Source: Bacteroidota bacterium (GTDB lineage Bacteria; Bacteroidota; Bacteroidia; Chitinophagales; Chitinophagaceae). From it: DNA of 64,000 bases. The notes under the pieces were generated by a model. It saw only the letters and a list, made by a program, of their open reading frames with translations. It ran no database searches and was not told the origin of the DNA. Numbering within the stretch: position 1 is the first letter of the stretch; the number at the start of each line of letters is the position of its first letter. Shown in pieces: positions 26,260 to 35,666 of the stretch. The stretch lies in contig JAUZOE010000006.1 of the NCBI GenBank assembly GCA_030706605.1, positions 62,001 to 126,000 of the forward strand. Direction: 5' to 3'. The translations under genes and the position numbers were made by a program.

Positions 26260-26661
26260 TTATTTTTTCTCCATCACCAATTCAATTAAAACACCATTGG
26301 TATCTTTTGGATGCAGAAAACAAACCATTTTATTATCAGCGCCTTCTTTGGGATTTTCATTAATCAAAGTAAATCCTTCCTCTACCAAACGTTTTATTTC
26401 AGCATCAATATCTTCAACCTCAAAAGCAATGTGGTGCAATCCTTCTCCCTTTTTTTCAATAAATTTATTGATCACACTTCCAGGCGCATAGGCTTCTATC
26501 AATTCAATTTTACTTTCTCCTTTTTCAAAAAAAGCCGTATTTACCTGCTCACTTTCTACCGCTTCCGTTTTATAGCATGGTGTATCCAATAATTTTTCGA
26601 AAAGAGGAATTGAAACAGACAATTTTTTTACGGCAATACCAATGTGCTCAATCTTTTTCAT
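26260..26661 (-). CDS. mce: Methylmalonyl-CoA epimerase
   Basis: 133-residue glyoxalase/VOC-fold enzyme that interconverts (R)- and (S)-methylmalonyl-CoA in propionate metabolism. Signatures: HIGIAVKKL at 6-14 with a metal-ligand His, KIELIEAYAPGS in the middle, GLHHIAFEVEDI with the second His, and FLHPKDTNGVLIELV near the end with the third His and Glu. Length is typical. A TATTTTTG box lies 15 nt upstream of the ATG. The mutase genes are not in the window. Confidence 0.93.
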   Translation of the reverse strand: MKKIEHIGIAVKKLSVSIPLFEKLLDTPCYKTEAVESEQVNTAFFEKGESKIELIEAYAPGSVINKFIEKKGEGLHHIAFEVEDIDAEIKRLVEEGFTLINENPKEGADNKMVCFLHPKDTNGVLIELVMEKK

Positions 26662-26756
26662 TACAATTTATTTTTTCAAAAATACGCTTTTCGATTCTCC
26701 CTGGATACTAAAAGCCGATCCATAAATTCTAACTTTATTTTGCCCGCTTTTAGTTT

Positions 26757-26764
26757 TAAATTTG
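26757..26764 (+). promoter_or_regulatory. Putative -7 box of the cysteine desulfurase gene
   Basis: TAAATTTG, matching TAnnTTTG, 21 nt before the chosen ATG at 26786. No good -33 element at the right distance. Confidence 0.4.
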
Positions 26765-26785
26765 TATAGAACGGAATATAAAAAC

Positions 26786-27952
26786 ATGTTGAAATTACCT
26801 GTATATCTTGATAATAATGCCACAACACCAATGGATCCAAGAGTCCTTGAAGAAATGACTCCTTATTTTCTGGAACATTTCGGTAATGCGGCAAGTCACA
26901 GCCATTCTTTTGGGTGGGCTGCGGAAGAAGCTGTGGATTATGCCCGTGAGCAAGTAGCGCAACTGGTAGGCGCAGAGCCTAAAGAAATTATTTTTACTTC
27001 CGGCTCCACAGAATCAGATAACCTGGCTTTGAAAGGCGTTTTTGAAATGTATGCAACAAAAGGGAATCATATTATAACTGTTACAACTGAACATAAAGCT
27101 ATTCTGGATTCTTGTAACCATATCGAAAAACTTGGCGGCAAAGTTACCTATCTCGATGTAAAGAAAAATGGGTTAATTGACCTTAAAGAACTTGAAAATG
27201 CCATAAGCCCCTCTACTATATTATTCTCAATTATGCATGCCAATAATGAAACAGGTGTTATACAACCCATCAAAAAAATAAGTGCTATCGCAAAAAAGCA
27301 TGGCATCTTATTTTTTACAGATGCTACCCAGGCAGTGGGAAAAATTCCTGTTAATGTCGGTAACGACGGAATAGACCTTATGTCTTTTTCTGCCCATAAA
27401 ATATATGGCCCCAAAGGTGTAGGAGCATTATATGTAAGAAGAAAAAATCCGCGGGTAAAACTTACCGCCCAAATAGATGGCGGCGGACACGAAAGAAATA
27501 TGCGCAGCGGGACCTTAAATGTACCGGGCATTGTTGGTTTCGGGAAAGCCTGTGAATTATGCCTCATAGAAATGAAAAAAGATATTGACAGAATAAAGCA
27601 CCTTCGTGATAAGTTGGAAGCAGAATTATTAAAACTTGATGAAACATCTGTGAATGGAGATACCCATCATCGTTTGCCCAATGTCACCAATATTAGTTTT
27701 AAATATACTGATAGCCAGGGCTTAATGCTTGGGTTTAATAAAAATATCGCTGTGAGTTCTGGTTCAGCCTGCACATCGGCAACTACAGAACCTTCTCATG
27801 TTTTACAAGCATTAGGATTGGATGATAACATGGCCCATGCCTCACTGCGTTTTAGCCTGGGCCGTTTTACCACCGAAGAAGAAATTGATTACGCGATTGA
27901 TCAGGTACGCGCTTCTGTGTTAAAAATGCGAAAAACGAGTGTAATAAGCTAG
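26786..27952 (+). CDS. Cysteine desulfurase (IscS/NifS)
   Basis: 388-residue PLP enzyme that takes sulfur from cysteine for Fe-S clusters and thiolated cofactors. The ATG at 26786 gives MLKLPVYLDNNATTPMDP, the normal family start; a longer TTG frame starts inside the -7 box. PLP-Lys205 lies in FSAHKIYGPKG and the persulfide Cys329 in SSGSACTSATTEPSH. FTSGSTESDNLAL binds the PLP phosphate. A HesB/IscA gene follows 117 bp downstream on the same strand, so the pair is a small Fe-S assembly module. Whether it is IscS or a NifS-type enzyme cannot be decided from the window. Confidence 0.95.
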   Translation: MLKLPVYLDNNATTPMDPRVLEEMTPYFLEHFGNAASHSHSFGWAAEEAVDYAREQVAQLVGAEPKEIIFTSGSTESDNLALKGVFEMYATKGNHIITVTTEHKAILDSCNHIEKLGGKVTYLDVKKNGLIDLKELENAISPSTILFSIMHANNETGVIQPIKKISAIAKKHGILFFTDATQAVGKIPVNVGNDGIDLMSFSAHKIYGPKGVGALYVRRKNPRVKLTAQIDGGGHERNMRSGTLNVPGIVGFGKACELCLIEMKKDIDRIKHLRDKLEAELLKLDETSVNGDTHHRLPNVTNISFKYTDSQGLMLGFNKNIAVSSGSACTSATTEPSHVLQALGLDDNMAHASLRFSLGRFTTEEEIDYAIDQVRASVLKMRKTSVIS

Positions 27953-28055
27953 TCAGATCACGCTATCATTTTTTAAAGTAGTAAATTTGTGTTGAAAAAT
28001 TGGACTACCAGTGTAGAATGATTTTTAATAAATAATTTTAAATTCCTCAACAGAG

Positions 28056-28065
28056 GAAAGGAGGT
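28056..28065 (+). promoter_or_regulatory. Strong Shine-Dalgarno site
   Basis: GAAAGGAGGT, 4 nt before the ATG of the IscA-like gene. Such a full match is rare in this window, where most starts have none. Confidence 0.75.
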
Positions 28066-28069
28066 TAAT

Positions 28070-28399
28070 ATGATTTATGTAAGTGACCAGGCAAAAACAA
28101 GAGTAAAAAGCCTGATGGAAGAAAAAAAATTTTCAACTGAAGATTATTTTTTACGAGTGAGTGTAGAAAGCGGGGGCTGTTCGGGTCTCACCTATAAAAT
28201 GGATTTTGACAATGAGAAAAAACCTATGGACCAGGAGTTTGAGGATAATGGGGTAAAAGTAGTTACCGACCTGAAAAGTTTTTTATATCTCGTAAATACT
28301 ACGCTCGAATTTAGTGAAGGATTAAATGGCAAAGGATTTTATTTCAACAATCCTAATGCCAGTCGCAGTTGCGCCTGCGGGGAAAGTTTTAGTTTATAA
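28070..28399 (+). CDS. HesB/IscA-type iron-sulfur cluster assembly protein
   Basis: 109-residue A-type Fe-S carrier. The three conserved cysteines are present: one in SGGCSGLTY and two in the C-terminal CACG of SRSCACGESF. The preceding FYFNNPNAS is also diagnostic. It takes clusters or iron from the IscS-dependent machinery and passes them to apoproteins. A strong Shine-Dalgarno sequence precedes the ATG, and a clear intrinsic terminator follows the stop. It is probably transcribed with the desulfurase gene upstream. Confidence 0.95.
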   Translation: MIYVSDQAKTRVKSLMEEKKFSTEDYFLRVSVESGGCSGLTYKMDFDNEKKPMDQEFEDNGVKVVTDLKSFLYLVNTTLEFSEGLNGKGFYFNNPNASRSCACGESFSL

Positions 28400-28420
28400 T
28401 TTTTTGTTATTTGATTTAGA

Positions 28421-28454
28421 AAAAGGCTGCCTCAATCATGGCAGCCTTTTTGCT
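28421..28454 (+). terminator. Intrinsic terminator after the IscA-like gene
   Basis: AAAAGGCTGCC, 8-nt loop, GGCAGCCTTTTT: a perfect 11-bp stem ending in a T run, 22 bp after the stop codon. It could also work on the minus strand. Confidence 0.85.
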
Positions 28455-28885
28455 TTACACGAAAGGCTGTTTTTTTCAAAAAAATAAATGCTGCAGATCC
28501 AACAAATACACTCATAAAAAAACCCCCTTGATAAGGGGATTTAGCAGTTTGTTTAGGTAAACTTTCCATAAAGTGTACTCAGAAAGATTGCTTTTCAATT
28601 TCCAAGATCCATATTAAGTAATAATAAAGGGTCGTATTTATGTAGTTAACAGTATCAAGACAACCTTAATATTAAAAACGCTGCGTAAATATTTTTTTTT
28701 CAAAAAATTTTCTTAAAAAAAATTGAACCAGCTTGAATTTGAAAACGGTAATTTATAAAATCACTTCACAAATACATCCTGAACATTTTGTAATCAACAT
28801 AATATTTATGTAAAAAATGACTCAATTTCTGCAAATCAAAAATTTTTAATTATTTTTCATCGCTTAAATTGCACTTTTACCACGC
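28455..28885. other. Intergenic region before gldF with a second hairpin
   Basis: A 430-bp AT-rich gap. A CCCCTT-GAT-AAGGGG stem at 28524-28538 is preceded by an A7 run, so it reads as an intrinsic terminator on the minus strand, yet no convincing minus-strand gene lies upstream of it. The rest should hold the gldF promoter. No tRNA or known RNA was recognised. Confidence 0.4.
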
Positions 28886-29608
28886 ATGATATCTATTGCC
28901 AAAAAAGAATTACACCAGTTTTTCAGCAGCCTTACCGGTTATATTACAATTATATTATTCCTGGTAGTAAATGCACTGTATCTTTTTATTTTAAAAGACA
29001 GTAATATTTTTGATTTTGGATATGCCACGCTTATCAATTTTTTTGATCTGTCTCCGTGGGTATTTATTTTTTTAGTCCCGGCGCTGGCTATGCGAAGTTT
29101 TGCAGATGAATTTAAAACCGGCACTTTTGAAACCCTGAAAACAAGACCTCTTACCAAATGGCAAATCGTGTGGGGGAAATATTTGGCAATAGTGATCGTT
29201 ATTCTAATTTCATTAATACCAACTCTTTTATACGTTTTTACTATTCACTCTTTATCTGCAGACGGTGGAATCGACAGTGGTGGAATTACCGGCTCCTACA
29301 TAGGATTATTTCTTCTAGCTTCTGTATTTGCTGCAATCAGCACCTGGTGTTCGAGCCTAACTTCCAATGCAGTCATTGCATTTTTGGTGAGCGCTTTTGC
29401 CTGCCTTATTCTGTATTTTGGATTTAGCGCTATCAGTAAACTTCCTGTATTTACCGGCAATGCTGACTATTATATCGAAATGCTTGGAATAGATTTTCAT
29501 TACCAAAGCATAAGCCGTGGCGTGGTGGATACCCGGGATATTATTTATTTCTTCAGTCTTATTTTTCTTTTTCTTTTTGCTACGCAAAAAAATCTAAACA
29601 AAAAATAG
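28886..29608 (+). CDS. gldF: Gliding-motility ABC transporter permease GldF
   Basis: 240-residue ABC-2 type permease with six hydrophobic helices. The start MISIAKKELHQFFSSLTGYI is characteristic of GldF, as are FEDLSPW-like FDLSPWVFIFLVPALAMRSF and FKTGTFETLKTRPLT. In Flavobacterium johnsoniae GldA (ATPase), GldF and GldG form a transporter needed for gliding, although some gliding species lack it. gldG follows after 12 bp. GldA is not adjacent here. This module is also widespread in non-gliding Bacteroidota. Confidence 0.93.
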   Translation: MISIAKKELHQFFSSLTGYITIILFLVVNALYLFILKDSNIFDFGYATLINFFDLSPWVFIFLVPALAMRSFADEFKTGTFETLKTRPLTKWQIVWGKYLAIVIVILISLIPTLLYVFTIHSLSADGGIDSGGITGSYIGLFLLASVFAAISTWCSSLTSNAVIAFLVSAFACLILYFGFSAISKLPVFTGNADYYIEMLGIDFHYQSISRGVVDTRDIIYFFSLIFLFLFATQKNLNKK

Positions 29609-29620
29609 TAACCATCAAAA

Positions 29621-31315
29621 ATGAAATCTTTTTTACATAAGAACTGGTGGTGGCTTATTATTATTGTTGTAATAATTGGAATCAATTTTTTAGGTTCGCT
29701 GTTCCATGAACGCATCGACCTTACTAATGAAAAAAGATTTACCATTTCTTCCCCGGTAAAAAAAATATTAAAAAATCTTGATGAAACTGTAGAAGTAGAT
29801 ATTTTTTTAACGGGCGAACTGCCTGCCGGATTCAAAAAATTATCAACATCTGCACAGGAACTTTTGCAAGAGTTTAAAGAGTATTCGCATGGCAATGTGC
29901 ATTATAAAATAGTTTCAGCCGATGATAAAATGCCCGGAACATCAAGAACTTATTCTGACACCCTTTCTTCGCTCGGCATTGTTCCTATCAATTTAAAAGT
30001 GCAGCTAAAAGCCGGTGAACAATCGCAATATATTTATCCCGCTGCCTTAGTTTATTATAAAAATAAAATGCAGGCGGTCAATTTATATTCCGGGACCAAA
30101 ACAGTAATTACACCGCCGGAACTCAACAGTGCTGAAGCCTTACTTGAGTTTAAGTTTGCCGATGCCATTCATAAAATAATTGAGAATGAAAAACCATTTG
30201 TTGCTTATGCGACCGGGAACGGCGAACCAATGGGAGCGAATACTTATGACCTCGTCGAAAATGTTTTGAAAAAAAACTACAATTTATTTACCCTCGACCT
30301 GTCCCTGGAGCCATTAATTCCGGATACTTTTAAATTACTGATCATTGTAAAGCCAACTAAAGGTTTTACAGATAATGAAAAATTAAAAATTGACCAGTAT
30401 GTGATGCATGGTGGCAAAATACTTTGTTTCATAGACAGGCTTGAAGCAGAAACTGATAGTCTCCAAATTAAAAATGAGGTGGTGGCTTATGATCGTAATT
30501 TACAACTTGAAGATTTGTTTTTTAAATATGGTGTAAGGATCAATCCTGATTTATTGATGGATCTGCAATGCGATTTTTTACCATTCAGTGTAAACGGGAA
30601 AGACCAGTTTGAATTTTTGCATTGGAACTATTTTCCCTTATTTGAATCCAAACAAAACAGTGTTATTAATAAAAATGTAGGGCTGGTGGCAGGCAGGTTC
30701 GTAAATTCTATAGACACTGTAAGCGCTCCCGGAATAAAAAAAACCATTTTACTCAGTTCTTCCAATAATGCCAGAACCATTGAAACACCGGCATTAGTAA
30801 GTGGTAAAGAAAACAGGAACAGCCCGGTTGATGCCGCATTTAATAAAAAAGATATTATTGCAGGAGTCTTGTTGGAAGGAAAGTTTAGTTCTTTATATAA
30901 AAACCGTATCGGCCAGGCTACAATGGATTCCCTAGCAAAATATGGTTCGCCTTTTGTAAGTGAGAATATTAATAATAATATGATCATTATTTCTGATGGC
31001 GATATTCCTTTGAACGGAATGTATAAAGAAGCACCATTACCCATGGGAGTCAATTCTTACACAGTGGGCACACAGTATGAATACCAGTTTGCCAACAAAC
31101 AGTTTGTTGAAAATTGTATCGAATATTTAATTAATGACGCAGACCTGAGTGAAGCTAAGTCCAAGGATTATAAGTTGCGGCTTCTGGATCCTAAAAAAAT
31201 AGATGAACAAAGAACTTTCTGGCAAATATTAAATCTTGCTTTGCCTGTCATACTCATTATATTCTTTGGAATCATTTATCAATGGTGGAGGAAAAGAAGA
31301 TATTTTGAAAGATAA
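29621..31315 (+). CDS. gldG: Gliding-motility ABC transporter component GldG
   Basis: 564-residue membrane protein. An N-terminal helix (LIIIVVIIGINFLGSLF) is followed by DLTNEKRFTIS, the opening of the GldG extracytoplasmic domain (about 35-530), and a C-terminal helix (LALPVILIIFFGIIYQWW) ends at the membrane. The periplasmic part is the auxiliary/substrate-binding element of the GldAFG transporter. It is translationally close to gldF (12 bp). No defect was seen. Confidence 0.93.
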   Translation: MKSFLHKNWWWLIIIVVIIGINFLGSLFHERIDLTNEKRFTISSPVKKILKNLDETVEVDIFLTGELPAGFKKLSTSAQELLQEFKEYSHGNVHYKIVSADDKMPGTSRTYSDTLSSLGIVPINLKVQLKAGEQSQYIYPAALVYYKNKMQAVNLYSGTKTVITPPELNSAEALLEFKFADAIHKIIENEKPFVAYATGNGEPMGANTYDLVENVLKKNYNLFTLDLSLEPLIPDTFKLLIIVKPTKGFTDNEKLKIDQYVMHGGKILCFIDRLEAETDSLQIKNEVVAYDRNLQLEDLFFKYGVRINPDLLMDLQCDFLPFSVNGKDQFEFLHWNYFPLFESKQNSVINKNVGLVAGRFVNSIDTVSAPGIKKTILLSSSNNARTIETPALVSGKENRNSPVDAAFNKKDIIAGVLLEGKFSSLYKNRIGQATMDSLAKYGSPFVSENINNNMIIISDGDIPLNGMYKEAPLPMGVNSYTVGTQYEYQFANKQFVENCIEYLINDADLSEAKSKDYKLRLLDPKKIDEQRTFWQILNLALPVILIIFFGIIYQWWRKRRYFER

Positions 31316-31370
31316 AATTTTTAACCACGGTGGGTCCAATTGAATTCTTAACCTTAAATACTCAATTTTA

Positions 31371-32312
31371 ATGACATCTACCGAATGGAGTTACGTGGTT
31401 TTTGGAATTGTATTAGTAACGGCAATCGTCTTCGACCTGGGATTACTGAGTAAAAAATCACATATCATTACTATCAGGCAGGCGTTTTTTCAAACCATTT
31501 TTTGGGTAAGCCTTGGCATAGGTTTTTTTATTTTTGTATGGCTTGAAGATGGTCGAACATTTGCCCTGGAATATATCAGCGCTTACCTGATGGAATGGGG
31601 ATTAAGTATTGATAATATTTTTGTTTTTATTCTCATTTTTTCTTATTTCAATATTCCCGAAAGGCATGCCAATCGTATATTGCTGCTCGGTATTTTATTA
31701 GCTATTATTTTACGGGTTATCTTTATAACTGTCGGCATTACACTAATAGATCGATTTTACTGGATCTTATATATTTTCGGAGCATTTCTTGTATACACCG
31801 GAATTAAAATGTTTATTGTTAATACTGAAGAAGAATTTGACGCGCAGGACAATTCAGTTTACAAATTATTAAAAAAGTTTCTTCCTTTAACATATGAAGG
31901 CAGCAGCGGGAAATTCACAATTATGATTGATGGCAAAAAGCATTATACCATGCTATTCGTAGTCATGATCATGCTGGCCGCAACCGATCTTATTTTTGCG
32001 CTGGATTCTATACCCGCAGTGTTTGCAATAACTCAAAATAAAATGGTAATCTATACTTCTAATATATTTGCAGTGTTGGGTTTGCGTTCTTTATTTTTTT
32101 TATTACGAAGTGTAGTACAAAAATTCAAATACCTAAAAGAAGGAATCGCCATTGTGCTAATATTTATTGGTGTAAAAATGCTGATCTCTTATTTTGGAAT
32201 TCATTTAGATATCGCTATTTCATTGCTGGTGATTGTCTGTTGCCTGGGAGGTTCTATATTATTTTCTATTTACAAGAGCAACTTAAATTCAAAAAATATT
32301 AAAAACGAATAA
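31371..32312 (+). CDS. TerC/Alx-family membrane protein
   Basis: 313-residue inner-membrane protein with about eight to nine helices. Family motifs: WVSLGIGFFIFVWLEDGR, the SIDNIFVFILIFSYFNIP block with acidic residues in a helix, and AATDLIFALDSIPAVFAIT. TerC/Alx proteins are linked to manganese export and tellurite resistance. Its stop codon directly abuts the TTG start of murF-alr, so they are co-transcribed. The metal handled here is not known. Confidence 0.9.
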   Translation: MTSTEWSYVVFGIVLVTAIVFDLGLLSKKSHIITIRQAFFQTIFWVSLGIGFFIFVWLEDGRTFALEYISAYLMEWGLSIDNIFVFILIFSYFNIPERHANRILLLGILLAIILRVIFITVGITLIDRFYWILYIFGAFLVYTGIKMFIVNTEEEFDAQDNSVYKLLKKFLPLTYEGSSGKFTIMIDGKKHYTMLFVVMIMLAATDLIFALDSIPAVFAITQNKMVIYTSNIFAVLGLRSLFFLLRSVVQKFKYLKEGIAIVLIFIGVKMLISYFGIHLDIAISLLVIVCCLGGSILFSIYKSNLNSKNIKNE

Positions 32313-34826
32313 TTGAATGTAACCATCCACTATACTATTGAGGAAATTAAAAAAATTACCAAGGGTAACTGGTTCAATAAAAATGAGAAAAACCGTCAAC
32401 CTGCCTACCTCTCATTAGACAGCAGGAAAATTATGTTCCCGGAACTTACTATATTTTTTGCAATCAAAACCTCTCATCGGAATGCCAATTTATTTATAGA
32501 AAGCTTATATAAAAATGGAGTTAGAAATTTTGTAACCGATGACAAAAGTATTGATCCAACTACCATTCCTTTAGCTAATATAATCCTGGTATCAGATACC
32601 ATTGAGGCTTTACAAAAACTGGCCATACATTACCGCAATCAATTCAAAAAAAGAAAACACCGTTTTTTAGTAATTGGAATCACAGGAAGCAATGGCAAAA
32701 CGATCGTAAAAGAATGGCTGAATCAACTATTAGAAAAAGAATATTCAATTGTAAGAAGCCCCAAGAGCTTTAACTCGCAAATCGGCGTACCCATCAGCAT
32801 TTTAAATATTAATAACACTAATGAACTCGCAATTTTTGAAGCAGGTATTTCAATACCCGGGGAAATGGCAAAACTGGAAAAAATAATAAAGCCGGATATA
32901 GGCATATTAACTAACATAGGTAATGCACATGATGAAGGCTTTGCAACCAGGCAGCAAAAAATAAGAGAAAAATTAATGCTGTTCAGAAATGCGCATCACC
33001 TGGTTTTTTGCGCAGATAATAAAGAAGTTTATGAAGAAATAAAAAATTTCAAAAAGAAAAACAGTACCCTTCAATTATTTTCATGGGGGAAAAATAACAG
33101 GAGTGTTTTACAGGTTAAGTCAATAAAAAAAAATAATTCCTTTACCATTATCGAAGGCATTTACAAAAGAAAAAAAGTATCCATTACCATCCCGTTTACA
33201 GATGATGCTTCGATAGAAAATGCGGTGAATTGCTGGTGTGTTTTATTTATTTTAAATAAAACAGGGAAGGAAACAATTCAACGGTTTAATACACTTTACC
33301 CAATCGAAATGAGGCTGGAGCTTAAGCAGGGAATTAATCATTGCACTATAATTAATGATAGTTATAGTAATGATTTGAACTCTCTGCATATAGCACTTGA
33401 TTTTTTAAATCAGCAAAAGCAACATCCGGTTCGTACAATTATTCTGTCAGACATATTACAATCGGGGCGGAAGCCAAAAGAATTATATGAGGAAGTTGCT
33501 GCGCTCATTCAGCAAAATAAAATCGACAGGTTCTTTGGCATTGGCCCTGACCTGTTTTCGCAACAAAAGGAATTTTCTTTCTTGGAAACCAAATTGTTTT
33601 TTAAAACAACCGATCATTTTTTAAAATCCATTTCACAACAAAACTTCAAAGACGAAACGATTTTAATAAAAGGTGCCCGGCAGTTTGAATTTGAAAAAAT
33701 AAGTCATGCCCTTGAACAAAAAGTGCATCAAACAGTACTATCTATTAATTTGAGCGCTTTAGTTTATAATCTTAAAAAATATAAAGAAAAAGTGCTGCCT
33801 GCCACAAAAATTATGGCAATGGTAAAAGCTTTTAGCTATGGAAGTGGCAGTTATGAAATAGCGTCCATGCTTGAATATAATAAAGTAGATTATTTAGCAG
33901 TAGCCTATGCTGATGAAGGTGTGGAATTGCGAAAAGCCGGAATCAGTTTACCCATCATGGTAATGAATATCGATAACAGCTCCTTTGATTCAATTGTTAA
34001 TTATCACCTGGAACCGGAAATATTTTCTTTTGCACTTCTCAACGATTTTATACAGTATTTAAATACCTCTGAAATCATCGATTATCCGATTCACTTAAAA
34101 ATTGATACAGGTATGCACCGGCTTGGTTTTATGGAAAAAGAGATCAACAGATTATGCCAGTTAATTTCAGGGAATAATTCCATCAAAATAAAAAGTGTGT
34201 TTTCGCATCTTGCAGCAAGTGATGAAGAAAAAGAAGATGATTTCACCCTGAAACAATTTATTCTTTTTAAAAGTTGCTGCCGTAAAATTAAAAAAGCTTT
34301 GAGTTATCATTTTGATACTCACATTGCCAACACTTCAGCAATCAGCCGCCTTCCGCAATTACAAATGGATATGGTACGCCTGGGAATCGGGCTGTACGGA
34401 ATTGACAGTAATAAAAAAATGCAAAAGCATTTAAGAAATGTTTCCTCATTAACAACTACTATCTCGCAAATTAAAAAATTAAAGGCCGGAGAGTCAGTAG
34501 GGTATGGCAGAAATACCGTACTTCAGAAAGAAAGTATAATTGCCGTTGTCCGTATTGGTTATGCAGATGGATATTCAAGACAATTGAGCAATGGCAAGGG
34601 AAAAATGCTGGTAAAAAACAAATGGGCACCAGTAATAGGAAATATTTGTATGGACATGACCATGTTGGATATTTCAGATATTAAGGATGTAAAAGAAGGT
34701 GATGAAGTAATTGTATTCGGAGAATCTGTTCCCATACAGAAGCTGGCTGAATGGAGCCATACGATACCTTACGAAATAATGACAGGTATCTCACAAAGAG
34801 TAAAAAGAATTTATTTTGAAGAATAA
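32313..34826 (+). CDS. Bifunctional MurF / alanine racemase
   Basis: 837-residue fusion typical of Bacteroidota. Residues 1-465 or so are MurF, which adds D-Ala-D-Ala to UDP-MurNAc-tripeptide: GITGSNGKTIVKEWL (P-loop 123-130) and the LTNIGNAHDEGF Mur-ligase block. Residues 470-837 are a PLP alanine racemase that makes D-Ala: PLP-Lys505 in AMVKAFSYG, HLKIDTGMHRLGF, IGYADGYSRQL and GNICMDMTMLD. The racemase thus sits beside a user of its product. The start is TTG immediately after the terC stop; the nearby ATG is out of frame. The P-loop reads GKTIVKE rather than the common GKTTTKE. Confidence 0.95.
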   Translation: MNVTIHYTIEEIKKITKGNWFNKNEKNRQPAYLSLDSRKIMFPELTIFFAIKTSHRNANLFIESLYKNGVRNFVTDDKSIDPTTIPLANIILVSDTIEALQKLAIHYRNQFKKRKHRFLVIGITGSNGKTIVKEWLNQLLEKEYSIVRSPKSFNSQIGVPISILNINNTNELAIFEAGISIPGEMAKLEKIIKPDIGILTNIGNAHDEGFATRQQKIREKLMLFRNAHHLVFCADNKEVYEEIKNFKKKNSTLQLFSWGKNNRSVLQVKSIKKNNSFTIIEGIYKRKKVSITIPFTDDASIENAVNCWCVLFILNKTGKETIQRFNTLYPIEMRLELKQGINHCTIINDSYSNDLNSLHIALDFLNQQKQHPVRTIILSDILQSGRKPKELYEEVAALIQQNKIDRFFGIGPDLFSQQKEFSFLETKLFFKTTDHFLKSISQQNFKDETILIKGARQFEFEKISHALEQKVHQTVLSINLSALVYNLKKYKEKVLPATKIMAMVKAFSYGSGSYEIASMLEYNKVDYLAVAYADEGVELRKAGISLPIMVMNIDNSSFDSIVNYHLEPEIFSFALLNDFIQYLNTSEIIDYPIHLKIDTGMHRLGFMEKEINRLCQLISGNNSIKIKSVFSHLAASDEEKEDDFTLKQFILFKSCCRKIKKALSYHFDTHIANTSAISRLPQLQMDMVRLGIGLYGIDSNKKMQKHLRNVSSLTTTISQIKKLKAGESVGYGRNTVLQKESIIAVVRIGYADGYSRQLSNGKGKMLVKNKWAPVIGNICMDMTMLDISDIKDVKEGDEVIVFGESVPIQKLAEWSHTIPYEIMTGISQRVKRIYFEE

Positions 34827-34928
34827 AATTTTAAAAAATAGGTATCTATAATTTTTATTCATTATTTAAATTATTTTTTCTGTTAATAACAATTAACGAA
34901 TCAGCCAAAAGTCGTAAACCAAATTTAT

Positions 34929-34936
34929 TATCTTTG
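34929..34936 (+). promoter_or_regulatory. Putative -7 box of lspA
   Basis: TATCTTTG, 17 nt before the GTG start at 34954. No strong -33 element was seen. Confidence 0.4.
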
Positions 34937-34953
34937 TAATCTAAACTCATTAA

Positions 34954-35631
34954 GTGAAAGGGAAAATAGTTGCTTTAATTATATGTCTTATTGTTGTTGC
35001 AGACCAGGCTCTTAAAATCTATATAAAAACCCATTACCATGTGGGTGAATCGCACGCTGTATTAGGCAATTGGTTTCAATTATATTTTATTGAAAATGAG
35101 GGAATGGCCTATGGATGGAAATTTGGTGGTGAATGGGGAAAAATGCTGCTTACTTTATTTCGGTTGGCTGCAGTAATATTTGGCGTATTTTATATCAGGC
35201 AAATCATTCAAAAAAAATACAATACCGGTTTTATCATTTGTGTGGCATTAATTTTTGCCGGTGCTTTGGGCAACCTAATTGACAGTATGTTTTATGGCCT
35301 TATTTTTGAATATAGCAGTATGGATACTTACAATATAGCAAAGATGTTTCCGGCTCATGGCTACGCAGGTTTTTTACATGGCAATGTTGTTGACATGCTT
35401 TATTTCCCGATAATAAGGAATGCAACTTTCCCTTCATGGATACCAGTTTGGGGAGGACAGGATTTTGAATTTTTCAGGCCAATATTTAATCTTGCTGATG
35501 CATCAATATCAACAGGGATTATTACGATTCTAATTTTCCAAAAACGATTTTTTAAAAATATCCCTCAAAAACTGAAAGAACATCACACAGAAAAAAAAAC
35601 AATAATTAACGACGAAATACAAGTTTCTTAG
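34954..35631 (+). CDS. lspA: Lipoprotein signal peptidase (LspA)
   Basis: 225-residue inner-membrane aspartyl peptidase that cleaves prolipoproteins before the lipidated Cys. The catalytic Asp pair is Asp110 in GNLIDSM and Asp182 in FNLADASIS; VADQALK near the N-terminus and ENEGMAYG in the first loop are also diagnostic. It is longer than the E. coli enzyme, mainly between the two Asp motifs and at the polar C-terminus, as is common in this phylum. The start is GTG. A lipoprotein gene follows 35 bp downstream. Confidence 0.95.
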   Translation: MKGKIVALIICLIVVADQALKIYIKTHYHVGESHAVLGNWFQLYFIENEGMAYGWKFGGEWGKMLLTLFRLAAVIFGVFYIRQIIQKKYNTGFIICVALIFAGALGNLIDSMFYGLIFEYSSMDTYNIAKMFPAHGYAGFLHGNVVDMLYFPIIRNATFPSWIPVWGGQDFEFFRPIFNLADASISTGIITILIFQKRFFKNIPQKLKEHHTEKKTIINDEIQVS

Positions 35632-35666
35632 GTACCGAAAAATTAAATCAACCAAAATTTTGTTCA

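Noticed and set aside
28432-28569. A 45-residue minus-strand frame across the terminator hairpins
   Set aside because: It reads through both hairpins, has no family resemblance and no start signals; most likely chance.
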